Origin: Thozetella sp. PMI_491
Lineage: Eukaryota; Ascomycota; Sordariomycetes; Chaetosphaeriales; Chaetosphaeriaceae
NCBI GenBank assembly: GCA_021432635.1
Contig: MU270047.1
Span: forward strand, 1 to 64,000
Length of the DNA stretch: 64,000 bases
Reading direction: 5' to 3'
Position 1 is the stretch's first letter, and every line of letters begins with the position of its first letter. Below the pieces are notes generated by a model. That model had not been told where the DNA came from and made no database searches. It saw only the letters and a list, made by a program, of their open reading frames with translations. Below, piece after piece: positions 13,794 to 25,353 of this stretch. Position numbers and translations under genes: made by a program.

Positions 13794-15355
13794 TCATATC
13801 TCTTCCGTAAAACGAGAACCCGAACCGCGGGAGCCATCTTGCGATATGAGGCTTCGCCCGAGTGGATCGATGGCGGGCGGGGTCAGAGGAGGTGTCGAGA
13901 GGGGGTAGGTATGATCGGAGAATGGTCCTTGCTCCTGGACCGGCGTGCGGCCGGGTCCGGATCGCATGACAGGGATGCCGCTTTCCGGTCGCATCGGCGA
14001 ACCCAGCTGCAGCGCCCCGTTCCCCCCGAAATAGCTGTGAGAGTCGCGGTAGAAAGAAACATCGGTTTGTAAACTGTCGTGGGGGTCGCTGTAGCCGTCG
14101 CCTCCTGACTGGATGACGGGCATCAACTTCTTCCCGGACACTCGGTAGAAGCCCTTCTCTCCGGACGACGATCCGGAGGCGCCACCACGAGAGGCGCGCT
14201 TGTGGCCAGTCAGAGTCGCCAAGGCTGCGGGGATCATGAATGGCCCGGAACGCTCAGCCATGGCGCTTCCGGCGCTATCGCCACCGCCGCCGCCTCCTGT
14301 CGCCGGAGGCAGAGCCCGCCCAGTGACAGATGAGCTCCTGTCACGCAGGAGCGTCAAGCCATTGCCTTGCTGCCTTTTCCACCGAAGGATGACCATGGCG
14401 AGGAACACAATGAGCGCCATGCCGGCAATACCGCCGACAACGCCGCCGATCACTGCATTCTGGGTCTCCTTGGGGAGCCCCGTGCTCGACCCGGCCGCAG
14501 ATGTTTGGCTGGCTCCATCCGTGGTCGGCGTGGCACCGGCGCCTACACCGGCGGTCTCGGTGGCAAGAACTGTGACCACATCTACGGTGCCGGAAGAACC
14601 ATCAAGCGTTGCGCTAGAGGCAAAGGAATCGGATGTAGAGAATAGCTTGGAACTAGTGGTAGAAGAAGTCGTCGAGTTTGCGAAGAGGGTGCGAAAGAGT
14701 GTGCTGTTTGAAAAGAGCGATTGACGAGCTGATACACGCGGTCAGAACGTATGCAGGGAGGTAGAAGGGATAGGGAGGGGGGTTAGGGCATGAAAGACTC
14801 ACATATCGTCGAGTTGGACTGAGTAGCCGAGGTGGAGAGGCTGGTGGTGGTGGTCAAAGGAGTGGACGTCAAAGTCGCCTCGTCAGAGGGCGAAGATGAC
14901 GAAGACGAGTTCGTTACGTGAACCGTCTCGGAGGTAGTAGTCCCGGACGGGGAGCTATCGCCCTCCGTCGGGGTCGGGGTTGGGAGGTCAACAGTGAGCG
15001 AGACCCCAAGGGAGACCCCGAGGCCGAGATCAACCGTCTCGGCCGCGGGCTGTGCTTGCGTCGCGGCGGCGACGACAGGATCGAGGATGGTTGAAATCCC
15101 GATGAGGGCGCCGCTGCCATCGATGATTTTGATGACAGAGAGAGTTTGGACAACGACCACAGGCTCGGGGTCGGCGGTCGCTTGTCGGTTTTCTAGGGGT
15201 TCATGGTCGGGGGAACGAGCGTGGTTAAGAAGGCGGCCCCGATCCTGGTGGTCGTGGGCACGCTGGTGCGAATGTAATCGACGGTGGTCGTGGGTGTTGC
15301 GGGCCTGAAAGAGTGAAGAGCCAGCATGCGCCTGGGCGTGGGCCTGGTTAGTCAT
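13794..15355 (-). CDS. Ser/Thr-rich single-pass membrane protein, N-terminus unresolved
   Basis: Two joined exons are clear: 15355-14803 and 14728-13794, with a 74-bp GT-AG intron (14729-14802), giving about 495 residues. From the N-terminal side there is a His/Arg-rich stretch, a Ser/Thr/Pro-rich segment like heavily O-glycosylated extracellular stalks, one strong transmembrane helix near residues 277-300 (IGGVVGGIAGMALIVFLAMVIL), a basic stop-transfer (RWKRQQ) and a Gly/Ser/Pro-rich cytoplasmic tail. This layout resembles Mid2/Wsc-type cell-surface sensors, but I see no WSC cysteine domain. The frame stays open and protein-like upstream of 15355 to about 15518, where a TAG closes it, so a further 5' exon with a signal peptide is likely but I could not place it. 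The His-rich section may also contain an unrecognised intron: a CTAAC branch-like motif and TTTCAG acceptor lie near 15300-15345. Function unknown. Confidence 0.6.
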
Positions 15356-18067
15356 CGCGCCGGTCGTGGCTGTGAAACGAGCGTAGTTGGAAGGTGGTCC
15401 CTTCTGGATTGGGAACTGGATGTTCGCCTGCAGGAATCCCGTATTCGATAGCGCAGGTTCCTTGGAAGGAGTCGAGACTTCGTAAGAGCACCGGGGCTGA
15501 AGGGATTGGTTGGGCTATTGGGGTGTTCGGCCAGCGCAGTCCATAGTCGTCATTGTTGCGGTCATCCCATCCCCGTGCGGCCCTGTCATCTGATGTTTCC
15601 CTCGAGGCTTCCCACTTTCCCCCCGATTCCCTCTGGGCGGCGGCAGGTCGGTCAATCGCGTTCTCCTCTCTTTCTCTCTCCTACACGCTGCGCATCGGAG
15701 CTCCGCGCAGTCCAAGGTGCTGGCGAGTCGGCTTCTCTTTGCCTGCAACCTCGCGACGGGTGTAGGGGAAAGGGAAGTGAGAGAGGGCGAGAGGAGAGAG
15801 CGTGCGCCCGAAGGGGATGCCTCGCTGATAATATTGGCCGAATGCCCAAAAATACGACGCCCCCAGAAGTAAAATGAGATGAGGCTTCGGTCGCTAGCGA
15901 GCTAGGTACGCTACTCCGCAATGTGGGTCGGCTCTGGTGCGCCTGTGCCCGTTGAGAGCGGGCCTGAGCTGCCCAGCAGCCATGAGACGACCGGGCGATA
16001 ATTTCGCTTTGATTGAGCATCGCTTTTCCCAACCAACCAGGCCGCCCCATTGGTCCGGCCCCCAGGCATTGGTTCCACGGCCGACGGCTTTCGATTCTTG
16101 AAAAGAGTGCCGGGCCGCGTGGTTGCTTAGGGCCTTGACCCCCTCTTTGCTACCAAAGCCAGCTCAGGGCAAAGTACAGGGCAGAGGTCGAGTGAAAGCG
16201 CGCAGGAAACAAGATTGCGAAACGCTGTCCGGCTTGGGTGCGCGACAGGGACGCAACCGTCGAGGAGGACGAGCAAGCTTTTTTTTTTTTTTTTTTTTCC
16301 CCTCTCTCTCTCACCCTATCCTACTTTATCAAGCTTAGCAAGGAACCGCTGCGGCGATCCCCGCTCTATCGTCACGTCACCCAGGGCCCCCGGAAGCAGC
16401 ACAGGCATGATGGGCGAGGCCAGAGATACCCGGCAACGGCAGCATAGAGCAGAGGGCAAACGACATACCTCTCTGGTTCGTATTCATCCACCCAGTCGGC
16501 GCCCACCAAAGCGATAACGCTACACGGCTCCAGATTGGACCATCCCCCCACTCGCGTGTGGTACTCTCCAGGAGAAAGCATCTGTCCCTACCCCAAAGTA
16601 CCTAAAACCATGGCGAGGTAACTAGCACCCAGTGCGTACTTTTATACGGCCGCCACCCGGGCGATCCATCAGCGATCTACCACGTAGTATCTTATGCTAG
16701 CCCCCGCTTCAGTGCGTAGTGGTTATCCAGTTGCCAGGCCAGACCACTCTGCTACGTCTTCCTTCTGGGGAGGGGACCTCATGCACCAAGCGCCTGCAGC
16801 ACGACACCACGGCCAATAATTCACCATGTATTGTTCAATAATAGATGCCTTCGGCGATTGGAAGCCCGCAGGCTGGCGGGGGATCGACAGCGCCGAGGCT
16901 TGGGCCAAGAGGACAGAGTGAGCAGCGGACCCGTTTGCAGCACGACAGGTCCCATCTGGTGAATACGAGCCCGCGCTGCCAGCTGCCCAGACTCACATGC
17001 TCCGCTCACTGTTCGTGTCGCATGGCCCCAGAGCAGCGTGGTGGCCACGTTCGGCAGCCCATGAGGTATAACCGCACGCACCACGGCAATCTAACTGGAT
17101 AGAGCGACTAGGTCCCGTTGTTTCACCACGCTGGGAGCTTCCGCGGCCTTTAATTGAGGAGCCCACCAAGCCCACTTCGCGAACCATCCCCACTCGAGAC
17201 CCGGTGCGTTTACAGCCAGAGAGGCTCGAGCTCCTGGCGTCGGCGGCCGTTGTGGCCAACCATGGTGCGGACGCTGGCGGGCAGCCGGCGGAGCTGTATT
17301 AATTAGTGGTGTTGGTGCTGGTGCTCGTGCTGGTGATAGCGGTAGCGGTAGCGACGGCTTGCCTTGGCACGGCCAACCCTCGCCGACACGCGTTCACGAG
17401 AGAGACGGCAAACTCTCCACGCGCGGTACGATAGACTACCGAGAGGAGAGATAGTGAGAATAAAACTGAAAATGGCAATTAAAACAGGGGATAGGGGGGC
17501 CTCTCTTTGGTCGATACGAGAGGGACAAGGGACAAAGGTGAGGTACCAAGGCACCGCATGCATCCAGACCCAGAGAGAGAGGATGCGGGCTGTTGGTTCG
17601 TCGACGGGAGCTCGCTCTCTCAGGAGCCGACTTGCTTCTTCAGCGAATCTGGGCCTGTATCTGGCCTATCTGGACCAAGATGGCAGGACCAGGGCCCGCC
17701 GATGGACCTACGGAAGTGGCTGCGGCTTGGGGGCTTTGCGGGTGACGCAACCCGACGAGGCCCCCCCTCCAAACCCTTCCCCTCCTTCCCCTCGCCGTCC
17801 CTGCTGAAGAGGCGGCGCCATCCCCCCATCCCCTGGCCCACGTCAGATCCATCTCGCGCGCATACGAAGTGGTGACTGACATATGCCGATTCCCAGCAGG
17901 AGTGCAGCAGCACCAAAAATGGAATAACATTCTTACTGCCTACCGCCATCCTCCCTGCCAGAACGCCCCCCCCCCTTTTCTCCAGAGGGGACAGAGACAC
18001 CGATCTCACAGGCACCACTCGCCCGCGGCTGCCACCCCCTTCTGCCCACAAAGAGTCCCGTGACGTC
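15356..18067. other. Divergent intergenic region
   Basis: About 2.7 kb between the membrane protein gene (-) and the hydrolase gene (+). The stretch near 15360-15518 is probably still coding for the membrane protein. The rest has CT-rich runs, a 20-T tract and short random frames. A (GTGCTG)-like run lies near 17305-17350. I recognise no RNA gene. Confidence 0.4.
16279..16298. repeat. Poly-T tract of 20
   Basis: An uninterrupted run of 20 T followed by CCCC and a short (CT)n run. Simple-sequence DNA with no clear link to a gene. Confidence 0.9.
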
Positions 18068-18068
18068 A
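18061..18068. promoter_or_regulatory. Palindromic CRE-like octamer at the hydrolase start codon
   Basis: A perfect TGACGTCA palindrome, the known binding core of CREB/ATF-type bZIP factors, ends on the A of the ATG at 18068. It may be a regulatory site or a chance match; its position over the start codon means it would sit in the transcribed region. Confidence 0.3.
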
Positions 18069-20167
18069 TGGGCGCCGTATCGCAACCCCCGACGGACCGG
18101 CCGTCGCCCCAGCTCTCACCAACCCCCTCGGCCGGCCAACCGTTTGATGGGCCGGCAGACGGGACCGGACTGGGACTAGACGACCGCCCCGTGCCCCCGC
18201 AGTGGGCGCCGTGGGTCGCGGGCGATCCTCGTACCTCGTCCACGCAGTCGCTGGTGTCCCCGGCAGTCGACCAGGATCCCAGGCGCCGACTGCTACTGGT
18301 CTACATCCACGGCTTCATGGGCAACGCCTCTTCGTTTCGCTCTTTCCCAGCTTATGTGCACAACTACCTTAGGGAAACACTGGTCGAGACTCACGTGATT
18401 CACACCAAAATCTATCCGCGGTACAAGACGTACAAGGCCATCGATGTCGCCAGGGACAACTTCAGCCTGTGGCTCGAGCCCCATGAGTCACCGACGACAG
18501 ATGTGATTCTCGTCGGCCACTCTATGGGAGGTCTGCTTGCTGCCGAAGTAGTCTTGGTAGTGAGTCCCCTCTGGAATATTGCATGCCAGGCATTCTCGTC
18601 CCTGAAACCGTGTCAATAGAGCCTTTCATACTGACACGCATATCAACTACAGCCCTCCCAGATTCCATATGGCCATCCATTTCGCCACAGAATCCTTGGG
18701 ACCGTTTCACTTGACGCCCCTCTTCTTGGCCTCCACCCCGGGATCGTCGTCTCCGGGATCGCCAGTCTCTTCCGGCCGTCCCCTGAGCCGCCCACGGATA
18801 GCGGCGCCGCTGAGCACCCAGCAAGTCCTAGGGCCGACACCATCTCACCGGATCCTTCCGTCTATGCTGAGATATCCCCCCCATCTGGGGCCGCCTCACC
18901 TACCCTAGCGGCTCCTCCCGCCGGGGTGGCTTCGGACCCCTTCTTCAACCCTCCATTCTTCAACGACGTCGCCTTCAAGGACCGCGGATGGTTCAAGAAT
19001 ATCGCCCACTTCGCCAACAAACACAAATCAGAGAACTTGATCGAGGCTGCTACGAACCACATCATCTCCCATCTCGAGTTTAACCGCTGCCTGGCCGACT
19101 ATCCGGGCATGCACTCGCGGTACAACAAGCTCAGGGCTCTCGAGGACGTGAACGACCCGAATGCCGGGCAGAATAGGGTAGTGCGAGTGCGCTTCGTAAA
19201 TTACTATACAGCTTCACTGGGGAGACCCAAAGTCCGGAAAGAGACGCCGGTGACCACGCCATCGCACCCGTCTCTGCGTCCTGAGGACGCACATGTACTC
19301 TCAGGGCGGAGCTCCCAAGAATATGAGTCGGGTCGCACGACGCCAAGTATTTCGATCGAAGACTACAGCGATAGCGAGAGGCCTCAGGTACTGCAGGTGA
19401 TAGAGCCAATTCCAGAGCCAGAAGAGAACGAGCCCCCGCCCTATTCGGAGGTCGTTACCCCGTCGGCATCTGACCCGCCAACAACAGAACTAGCCTCCAT
19501 CACCGGTATCGCATCTCAGAGTTCAGCCTCCGCCGAACCTACCAAGCCAGGACCTGAGTTTCAGCTACCGGCGGTTCCAGATCTCCCAGCCCCGCCGCAG
19601 CCCGTCAACTTGGAAGAGTATACGGACAAGGAAACACGGAAGCAGGCCGAGAAGGAAGCAAAGCGTGCGCAGAAAACCTACGACACTGCCGTCAAGAACC
19701 GTGACAAGGCTATCAAGGAGCGTCAACGGCTAGTCGAGAAGTTACGCCGGCGGGCCGCCAAGGACGCAGAGAAGCGTGAGAAGGGCGCCAAGAAGGAGGC
19801 GGCTAGGCGCGATAAGGAGGAACAGAAGCGCTCGAGGGCAGAGCAGGACGAGCTGGAGCGCGAGCTAGAACAGCTGCGCCTGCGGGACCACGGCCCAGAG
19901 CTCCAGGGCAAAGGAAAAGAGATGGCAAAGGATATCGCAAAGAAGGAGCGCAAGTTTTGCATGCTCCCTAGCAAGGTCAACGGACAGCGGGACTCGGCAT
20001 GGCAGAAAGTCTTCATGGAAGGTGTGGACGAGGTCGGGGCGCACTGCGGATTATTCCTCCCTGGGCCTCACTATGAGGCTCTGGTGGGAGAAGTTGGCGC
20101 GAGAATCGTGAGCTGGGTGCATGATGACGCTTCGATGAGGGCCATACAGGAGCTAGAAATGGCATAA
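18068..20167 (+). CDS. Lipase-type alpha/beta hydrolase with charged coiled-coil tail
   Basis: Two exons, 18068-18559 and 18653-20167, separated by a 93-bp intron (GTGAGT...TACAG), give 668 residues. The N-terminal part has the alpha/beta-hydrolase signature: the oxyanion strand LLLVYIHGFMG and the nucleophile elbow GHSMGG with Ser152 as likely nucleophile, followed after the splice by FRHRILGTVSLDAPLLGLHPG. This matches the fungal family of uncharacterised serine esterases/lipases that act on internal lipids or esters; the substrate is unknown. The middle is Pro/Ser-rich and disordered. Residues about 485-578 form a long Lys/Arg/Glu-rich coiled coil. A C-terminal globular piece ends in QELEMA. 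There is no signal peptide or membrane helix, so I infer a cytosolic or peripheral protein. The donor could also be three bases upstream; the one used gives the better consensus and the VVLVPS sequence typical of relatives. Confidence 0.85.
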
Positions 20168-21140
20168 GATGACAAGTCCCCCTTGGTATTGAAGGCAAGT
20201 TAGGTGTAGAATTTGAACTTGCGTTGACACGGGAGACCGAGGGCATGGGCCACGACAGCAACGAGGTTCATGACAAACAGGAAGCGAGAGATACCCCGGG
20301 ATACAGATAGCAAGGGCACAGAGCCGCTGTGAGCAGCCGGCGACGGCTAGACTATGGCCAATAATCCGTAATCATAGGACACTGGGCCGCCGACGGCGAG
20401 CCGCGCCCCTGAATAGCATCAACATTGTCCGCTGTTGGTTTACGATTACACCACAAGATAGTCAAGATCATGCGGACGCCGAGAGATGTTTATCACGGAT
20501 TTTTTTTTTCAATTTGTCTAGAATGAGGCTGTCTCTGGCGTAGCCTATCTTGACGGTTTTGACTGAGTTGTCGGGCGTTCGTGAAGTAATAACCGTGTAA
20601 AGATGTGCCACTCTTTTCCCGTTACCCGTTTCCTAGGAATTGGCCGTCAAACATTCCCCCAAACGCAGTCACTAATAGGAGGCCGCGGTCCTTCCGGCCC
20701 CTGAGAGAAGTAAAAGGCAGAGCCCCAACGCCTTGCTGAAATGCCATCAAAAATGCAAACAATAGGTTGAGCCTAAGCCCAGGTCGACAACGCTCTTCTC
20801 TCCTCACTGAGACGCTTGAGGCTTAATCAAGCGACTCTCTCGTTCTGCCCGTTCAAAGGTCGATAGGTTGAAGAACCGATCAACCGGCGCGCATCGAGTG
20901 TGGTGTGGCTCCGTCCTTCTAGAGCGCCTAGATTAAGGATCCAGCAAGTGCCAAGATCACACAAAATCAAATTCCGACGAGACCGTCAGGTATCACCCTG
21001 AAGCTAGTCCGCCGGGTTTCCACAGTCCAAATGTCGCGAGCCGTCGGGAGGAAAGTATAGTGTCCCTCCAAGTCGGATCGGGTTCCCGACTCCACTCCCA
21101 AGCGCACTGCGAGCGCTGCGCAGCTTACTACCAGCCGCGT
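20168..21140. other. Convergent intergenic region
   Basis: Lies between the 3' ends of the hydrolase (+) and MED19 (-) genes. It should contain both 3' untranslated regions. A T-rich run sits at about 20500-20510. I see no other gene. Confidence 0.5.
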
Positions 21141-22410
21141 TCACGCTCCCACCATGCCGGGGCCATAGCTGGGAGTGCGGACCTGGGGGTAGGGCTGACC
21201 GGGATGAGACTGCGACAAAACGTCAACGATGATCAAAAGAAAAAGAGGAAGAGGAGTCTGGGCTCACCTTCTTTCTCTTCTTCTGCTGACCACCAGTTCT
21301 ATCGCCCTCCCCAGTCGAATAGCCCCCATCCTGTCCGAGGTCGTCGTCGGGGAAGCCCTCACCATAGCCTTCGAAACTGCTGTCGCCATATGTCCTCTTC
21401 TTGATGCTCCGCTGGGGGCGTGCAGCCTCCTGAGCCGACACACCTCCCTGAGGCTTGCGGGGAAGGGGGGTTGCGCCGGCAAGTGGGGTGTTCGGCGCCG
21501 TCGCCCTTGCAGATGAGGTTTGTTTCTCCGCCTTGGATCCGACTACTAGATCACCCAGGACTGAGCTATCCCACCGGCTCTTGGGGATGCTGCCTTTGCC
21601 CATGGTCATAGCCTTGGCCATCTTTGCGATGACGTCGGGCAGTAGGCCGTTGGCCATTTCTTGTCCGCGGACGTGGTGAACATTCCATTCCTGCTCGGGC
21701 ATCTTGCACATGGCCAAGAAGCCGTCGGGTCGGTTCTCGTCCAGCTTGACGGCATCAAACTGGCCTGCAATGTTAAGTCTCTTGATGTAGCCCTTGTACG
21801 TCTTGCGCAGCGCGTTCTTTGTGCCGTCGGGGAGGACGCGGGCAACTTCCCGCTTGAGATCGACCAAGCCGTACCTCTCGAAGAGGTCCTGTGTGCAATC
21901 GGGGATCGGTGCGGGCCGCGCTGCAGATGAGAGAAAAAACACACGTTAACCCAGTCCTCAAAAGCTCATCACCAGCTTCATCCAGCGATAGGAACAGAGG
22001 GACGGGGGCGGGAAGGAGCGCAGACGCAAGCGCGTGCTCTTGACCGGGAGCGGAAGCAGCCCGGGGCAGTGGGAGTGGAAGGGAGCCTTACGAGTTTTGC
22101 AGACCAGATACTTGACGCCTACATCGAGATGCAGGTTCCGAATATCCGAGTCGCTCTCCTCGATGTGGACTTTCTTCTGCTCTTGGTCGCCAACATCCTC
22201 CAACGGTCGCTTCCGTTTGTGCGGGGACTCGTCGGTCATGGCGACGTCGTGGGTCATGTCGGCGGGGATTGAGCTGCCGTTGACGCTGTGGGCGGGAGTC
22301 GGCAGGGCGGTCGTAATCGAAGTCATGGAACTCGACATGCTCGCCGAGGGATCAGTGCTTCCGGGAGAGAACTGCGAGGGGCTCTGCGGTGTCTGGGGGT
22401 GGAATGACAT
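21141..22410 (-). CDS. MED19: Mediator complex subunit 19 (MED19/ROX3)
   Basis: Subunit of the head module of Mediator, which links transcription factors to RNA polymerase II in the nucleus. Three exons, 22410-22092, 21920-21268 and 21209-21141, with introns of 171 and 58 bp, give 346 residues. The N-terminal half is Ser/Thr/Pro-rich with a basic KRKRP stretch. The conserved ROX3 core follows: [13 protein letters not shown], then [20 protein letters not shown] and [17 protein letters not shown], ending with the Met/Lys-rich [17 protein letters not shown]. The C-terminus has the basic QQKKRKK run typical of the family. The last 22 codons (SHPGQPYP...GMVGA) are reached only by splicing the second intron (GTGAGC...CGCAG); reading through would give a different 14-residue end. 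The last exon is short but its donor, acceptor and phase fit exactly. Confidence 0.88.
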
Positions 22411-25171
22411 GATGGCCGACCGACGTCAAAATTGAGCGGAGAAAAGTATTCTTGGCAGGACGAGGGCGCGAGGGATGCCGGCGGCAGCGGCAACACTCAA
22501 AAGTGACCAGGCACCGACTCAGGACCAAGAGAGCGATTGAATGGCAATATTTTTCCGATGCGCTCGATGCGGCGGAGGGCCGAAGGGGCCGTCGAAAGGA
22601 GGAGGTTTTGCTGAGGCGAGCCGTCGCGAAATCGCCGGATGGCTATCGCTCAAATCCCAGGCCCATCAACATTCACTCCTCCGGGCGAATGAAAATGAGT
22701 AGGTTGGCAATAGGACCTAGGCGAGGTGAGTATGAGCCTGTCGACAATGGGCGCCGTCGATTCGGATCGCGGGCAGGGCCGTGTCGGAGCGGTGGACGAT
22801 TTTCGTGGGAGGAGGTTGTTAAGGTCAATGATGATGAGAGGGCGGGAATGGAAGGCGAGGTGGGTGCTTTGAGGCCGGGGGTACGCCAAACCTCGCTTAA
22901 CGCCCTGTTGCCTCGCTGCCTTTGGGTCGTTGCCAGAGCCGGCCCTCCGAAAATCCAAAAGGCGCCTGGGCCCCAAAAACAACGGATCCCTCTCCTGGAT
23001 CCCGTGTAGCAGCCAATCGGGTCAAGTCACCTCCCATCTGGCCCTTCCACCTCTTTCTTTCTTTATTTACAGCTATTCCACCCATGCAAGCTCTCCTGTA
23101 CTGTGGCCCCCGCCCCCGGCCCCCTTTTCTTTTCCTCTAATTATTAGAAGGAGAGGGCAACCTTGAGCAGTGAAATCGCCAGACGATTTAGTCCTAATTC
23201 TTCCAGTCTACAATATGCCCATTTACTGTATGTCGCCCTTGCGGCTGGCGCGACACCGCTGCCATCTCCACGCAGGTGCTAGCTGGCGGCAAAAGAGGCG
23301 AAAAGTACTATCAAGTTCAGATTCAGCGTCCGCACATACGTACCTGTAAAGTGGGCGCATAGTGAGGCTAGAACAGTATCAATTATGACTGGTACTGTGA
23401 AAACCTACACAAACATCTGAGCAACGTCAAAAATGGAGTGGCAAACCTCACATGTTGTTTTCACTCTATCTATTTCGCAAAAACGGACGACTTTCTTGGG
23501 GATTCGCTACTCGCTCACCTTCGAGACTCCTATGGCTACCATCTTCGCCTCAATACGACGAACCTTGCAACGCTGGCTGGACAGCCAACACACTAGATGA
23601 ACCTGCAAGCTGCGTCTCTGCTGTCAAGCTAGCCTTGCTAGATCTTGCTCCTAATATTGGAATACCTTCCGCCCGAGTCCTCCATCGCGGTCACCCTTAC
23701 CTGCAAATTACTTTTTCATGTTCACCTGGTTATAAATGCCCATTTCTTTGGACCCGGCCATGGGCTCAAGCTCGAACAACTTAAAATCACAATCCTAAGG
23801 AGCAACGACCTTCGTTCCTAGCGAGAAAGCTGCACACTGTTTTGGACCCGTTTATGGCCCACTCTAGAAATATCCATGCGCAGACGCTGAACCCGAACTC
23901 GACAGTACTGTAATTAATTACAGGCCCTTTTGAGCCGTACTGTGACGGCATTTTGCCCGGCTAGGGGAAGGGAAGTTTATGGGAGATGAAGGCCCCGCTG
24001 TGACGACCCCCAGGGCCGACCAGGCAACCGGAGGGAGAAGAGGGGCACCGCCGCGCCACGGGCGCCAAGGCAAGTGGGCTGACTTTGCGAGATGCACGCC
24101 GGCCTTGTCGGCCTCGACGCCTGCGGGCTTGCCCACTCGGGTAGCTACGTGTGGAATGCGCCTCGTTGCCTCGGGCGCTAGCCAAGACACTGTCGCGATC
24201 GTGATATTTATCGCTGGGTTGAAACCTCTAGCCTGGTCGCTCCTCTCGGCCATCTGCCTCGCAAGCTTGGATCGGCCAAGGCAGGAAAAGGGTTCTGAGC
24301 AAGAGTGTGGTGGGAGGTTACGGTGTCCGGCGGGTTGGGGTTCTGGTCGAGGTGCAAGCGCCCGGAGTGCCCGTCAGTCTCCGGGGTGCGCCGGCGGGGT
24401 GGTCCTACAGGGTCCGCGTTTCCATTGTCAGAGTTGAGATGACGTTGGATGCGGAGTCGAGCCGAGTGAGTGACGTGCAGCCTCGTTTATGACCGTGGAA
24501 AGTACGGGGCTTCGCCCTAGGCAGTTCGCAGGCACCCATCCTCAATTTTCGCCATTGGCATGCTGGCGAGCACCGCGAAGTTGCCGCAGCCAGTCTCTGA
24601 AGCCTATGGATTGAGTCACGCTGCCGGCGTTGGTCGTGCCGTGCATTGAACCACCAATGCAGCGCCGTAGGACCAGCGGCGCGTGGGCACGCGTGGTCAA
24701 TCATGACCGCGAACAGCCTGCTTACTCGTGACTTCGTTGACCCGCCTGACAGGGAGAGGGCCTCAGTGCATGCACTGATTTGGTTGCTGCATTCTAGTAG
24801 TGGCTAGTATGTTTCGTTGATTTAATGCAACTATATAGTACGAACGCATATGTCGACATGTCGTTCCAGCTTGGTTTGAAACTAAGCACGGAATATGTAG
24901 ACTGTCCCTTCGTTCGCGCGGCCTCTCGCCTCGCTCGCTCGTGAAGCACCATGGGCGAAAGCTGTATCGCTTGCGACCCAATTTCGGTCAAATTTTGACC
25001 GACTGTAGCAATCGAGTCGCAATCGAGTCGAACCCCTTGGGCCTCGTTAAAGACAAGCACCAGCAGGGTGGACCTAGGTGACATTGGTTTGGAGTGACTC
25101 AATGCTTTTATTCTTCTATCCGGTGTTATTCGTATAGGAATGCCCCACCCCACACAGACCAGCGTCCAAGG
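22411..25171. other. 2.8-kb gene-poor region between MED19 and the U4 snRNA gene
   Basis: No frame with domain features on either strand. An open frame at 22452-23009 lacks an ATG at its start and looks random. The part just upstream of 22410 is the MED19 promoter region. Confidence 0.4.
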
Positions 25172-25178
25172 TATAAAT
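25172..25178 (+). promoter_or_regulatory. TATA box of the U4 snRNA gene
   Basis: A TATAAAT motif about 52 bp upstream of the inferred U4 5' end, followed by a strongly pyrimidine-rich stretch up to the start, as in fungal RNA polymerase II promoters. Assignment rests on the position relative to the U4 gene. Confidence 0.6.
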
Positions 25179-25229
25179 GCCTTCCCTCGCCCCCCGTCCT
25201 CTTAGCATTTTCTTCTTCTTTTTTTCCTC

Positions 25230-25353
25230 ATCCTAGTGCAGGAGTACAGCCGCGGTAATGAGGATCCGTCCGAGCCCGGCTTTTTGCTAGTTGAAAACTA
25301 CAACCTGACCGCTCCTCCCGGGCTCCGGCCTGGGAGGGAATTTTTGGCAACCA
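25230..25353 (+). ncRNA. U4: U4 spliceosomal snRNA
   Basis: U4 pairs with U6 in the U4/U6.U5 tri-snRNP and keeps U6 inactive until spliceosome activation. The sequence follows the yeast U4 plan: 5' end ATCCTAGTGC at 25230; the U6-pairing segment TAATGAGGATCCGTCCGAG (25256-25274); the 5' stem-loop with the 15.5K/Snu13 kink-turn elements (CCGAG paired against TTGAAAACT, 25270-25300); the segment CTGACCGCTCCTCC; a central GC-rich stem around CGGGCTCCGGCCTGGGAGG; and the Sm site AATTTTTGG at 25339-25347 followed by CAACC. The 5' and 3' ends are inferred by comparison with yeast U4; the 3' end could be a few bases, or a short hairpin, further. A TATA box and CT-rich start region lie upstream. No competing coding frame makes sense here. 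Confidence 0.85.

Noticed and set aside
15515-15748. 77-codon minus-strand frame upstream of the membrane protein gene
   Set aside because: Ends at a TAG in the same frame as the membrane protein and has no signal peptide; it does not provide the missing first exon as it stands.
22452-23009. 185-codon plus-strand frame
   Set aside because: No ATG at its start, Arg-rich random composition, in the MED19 promoter region.
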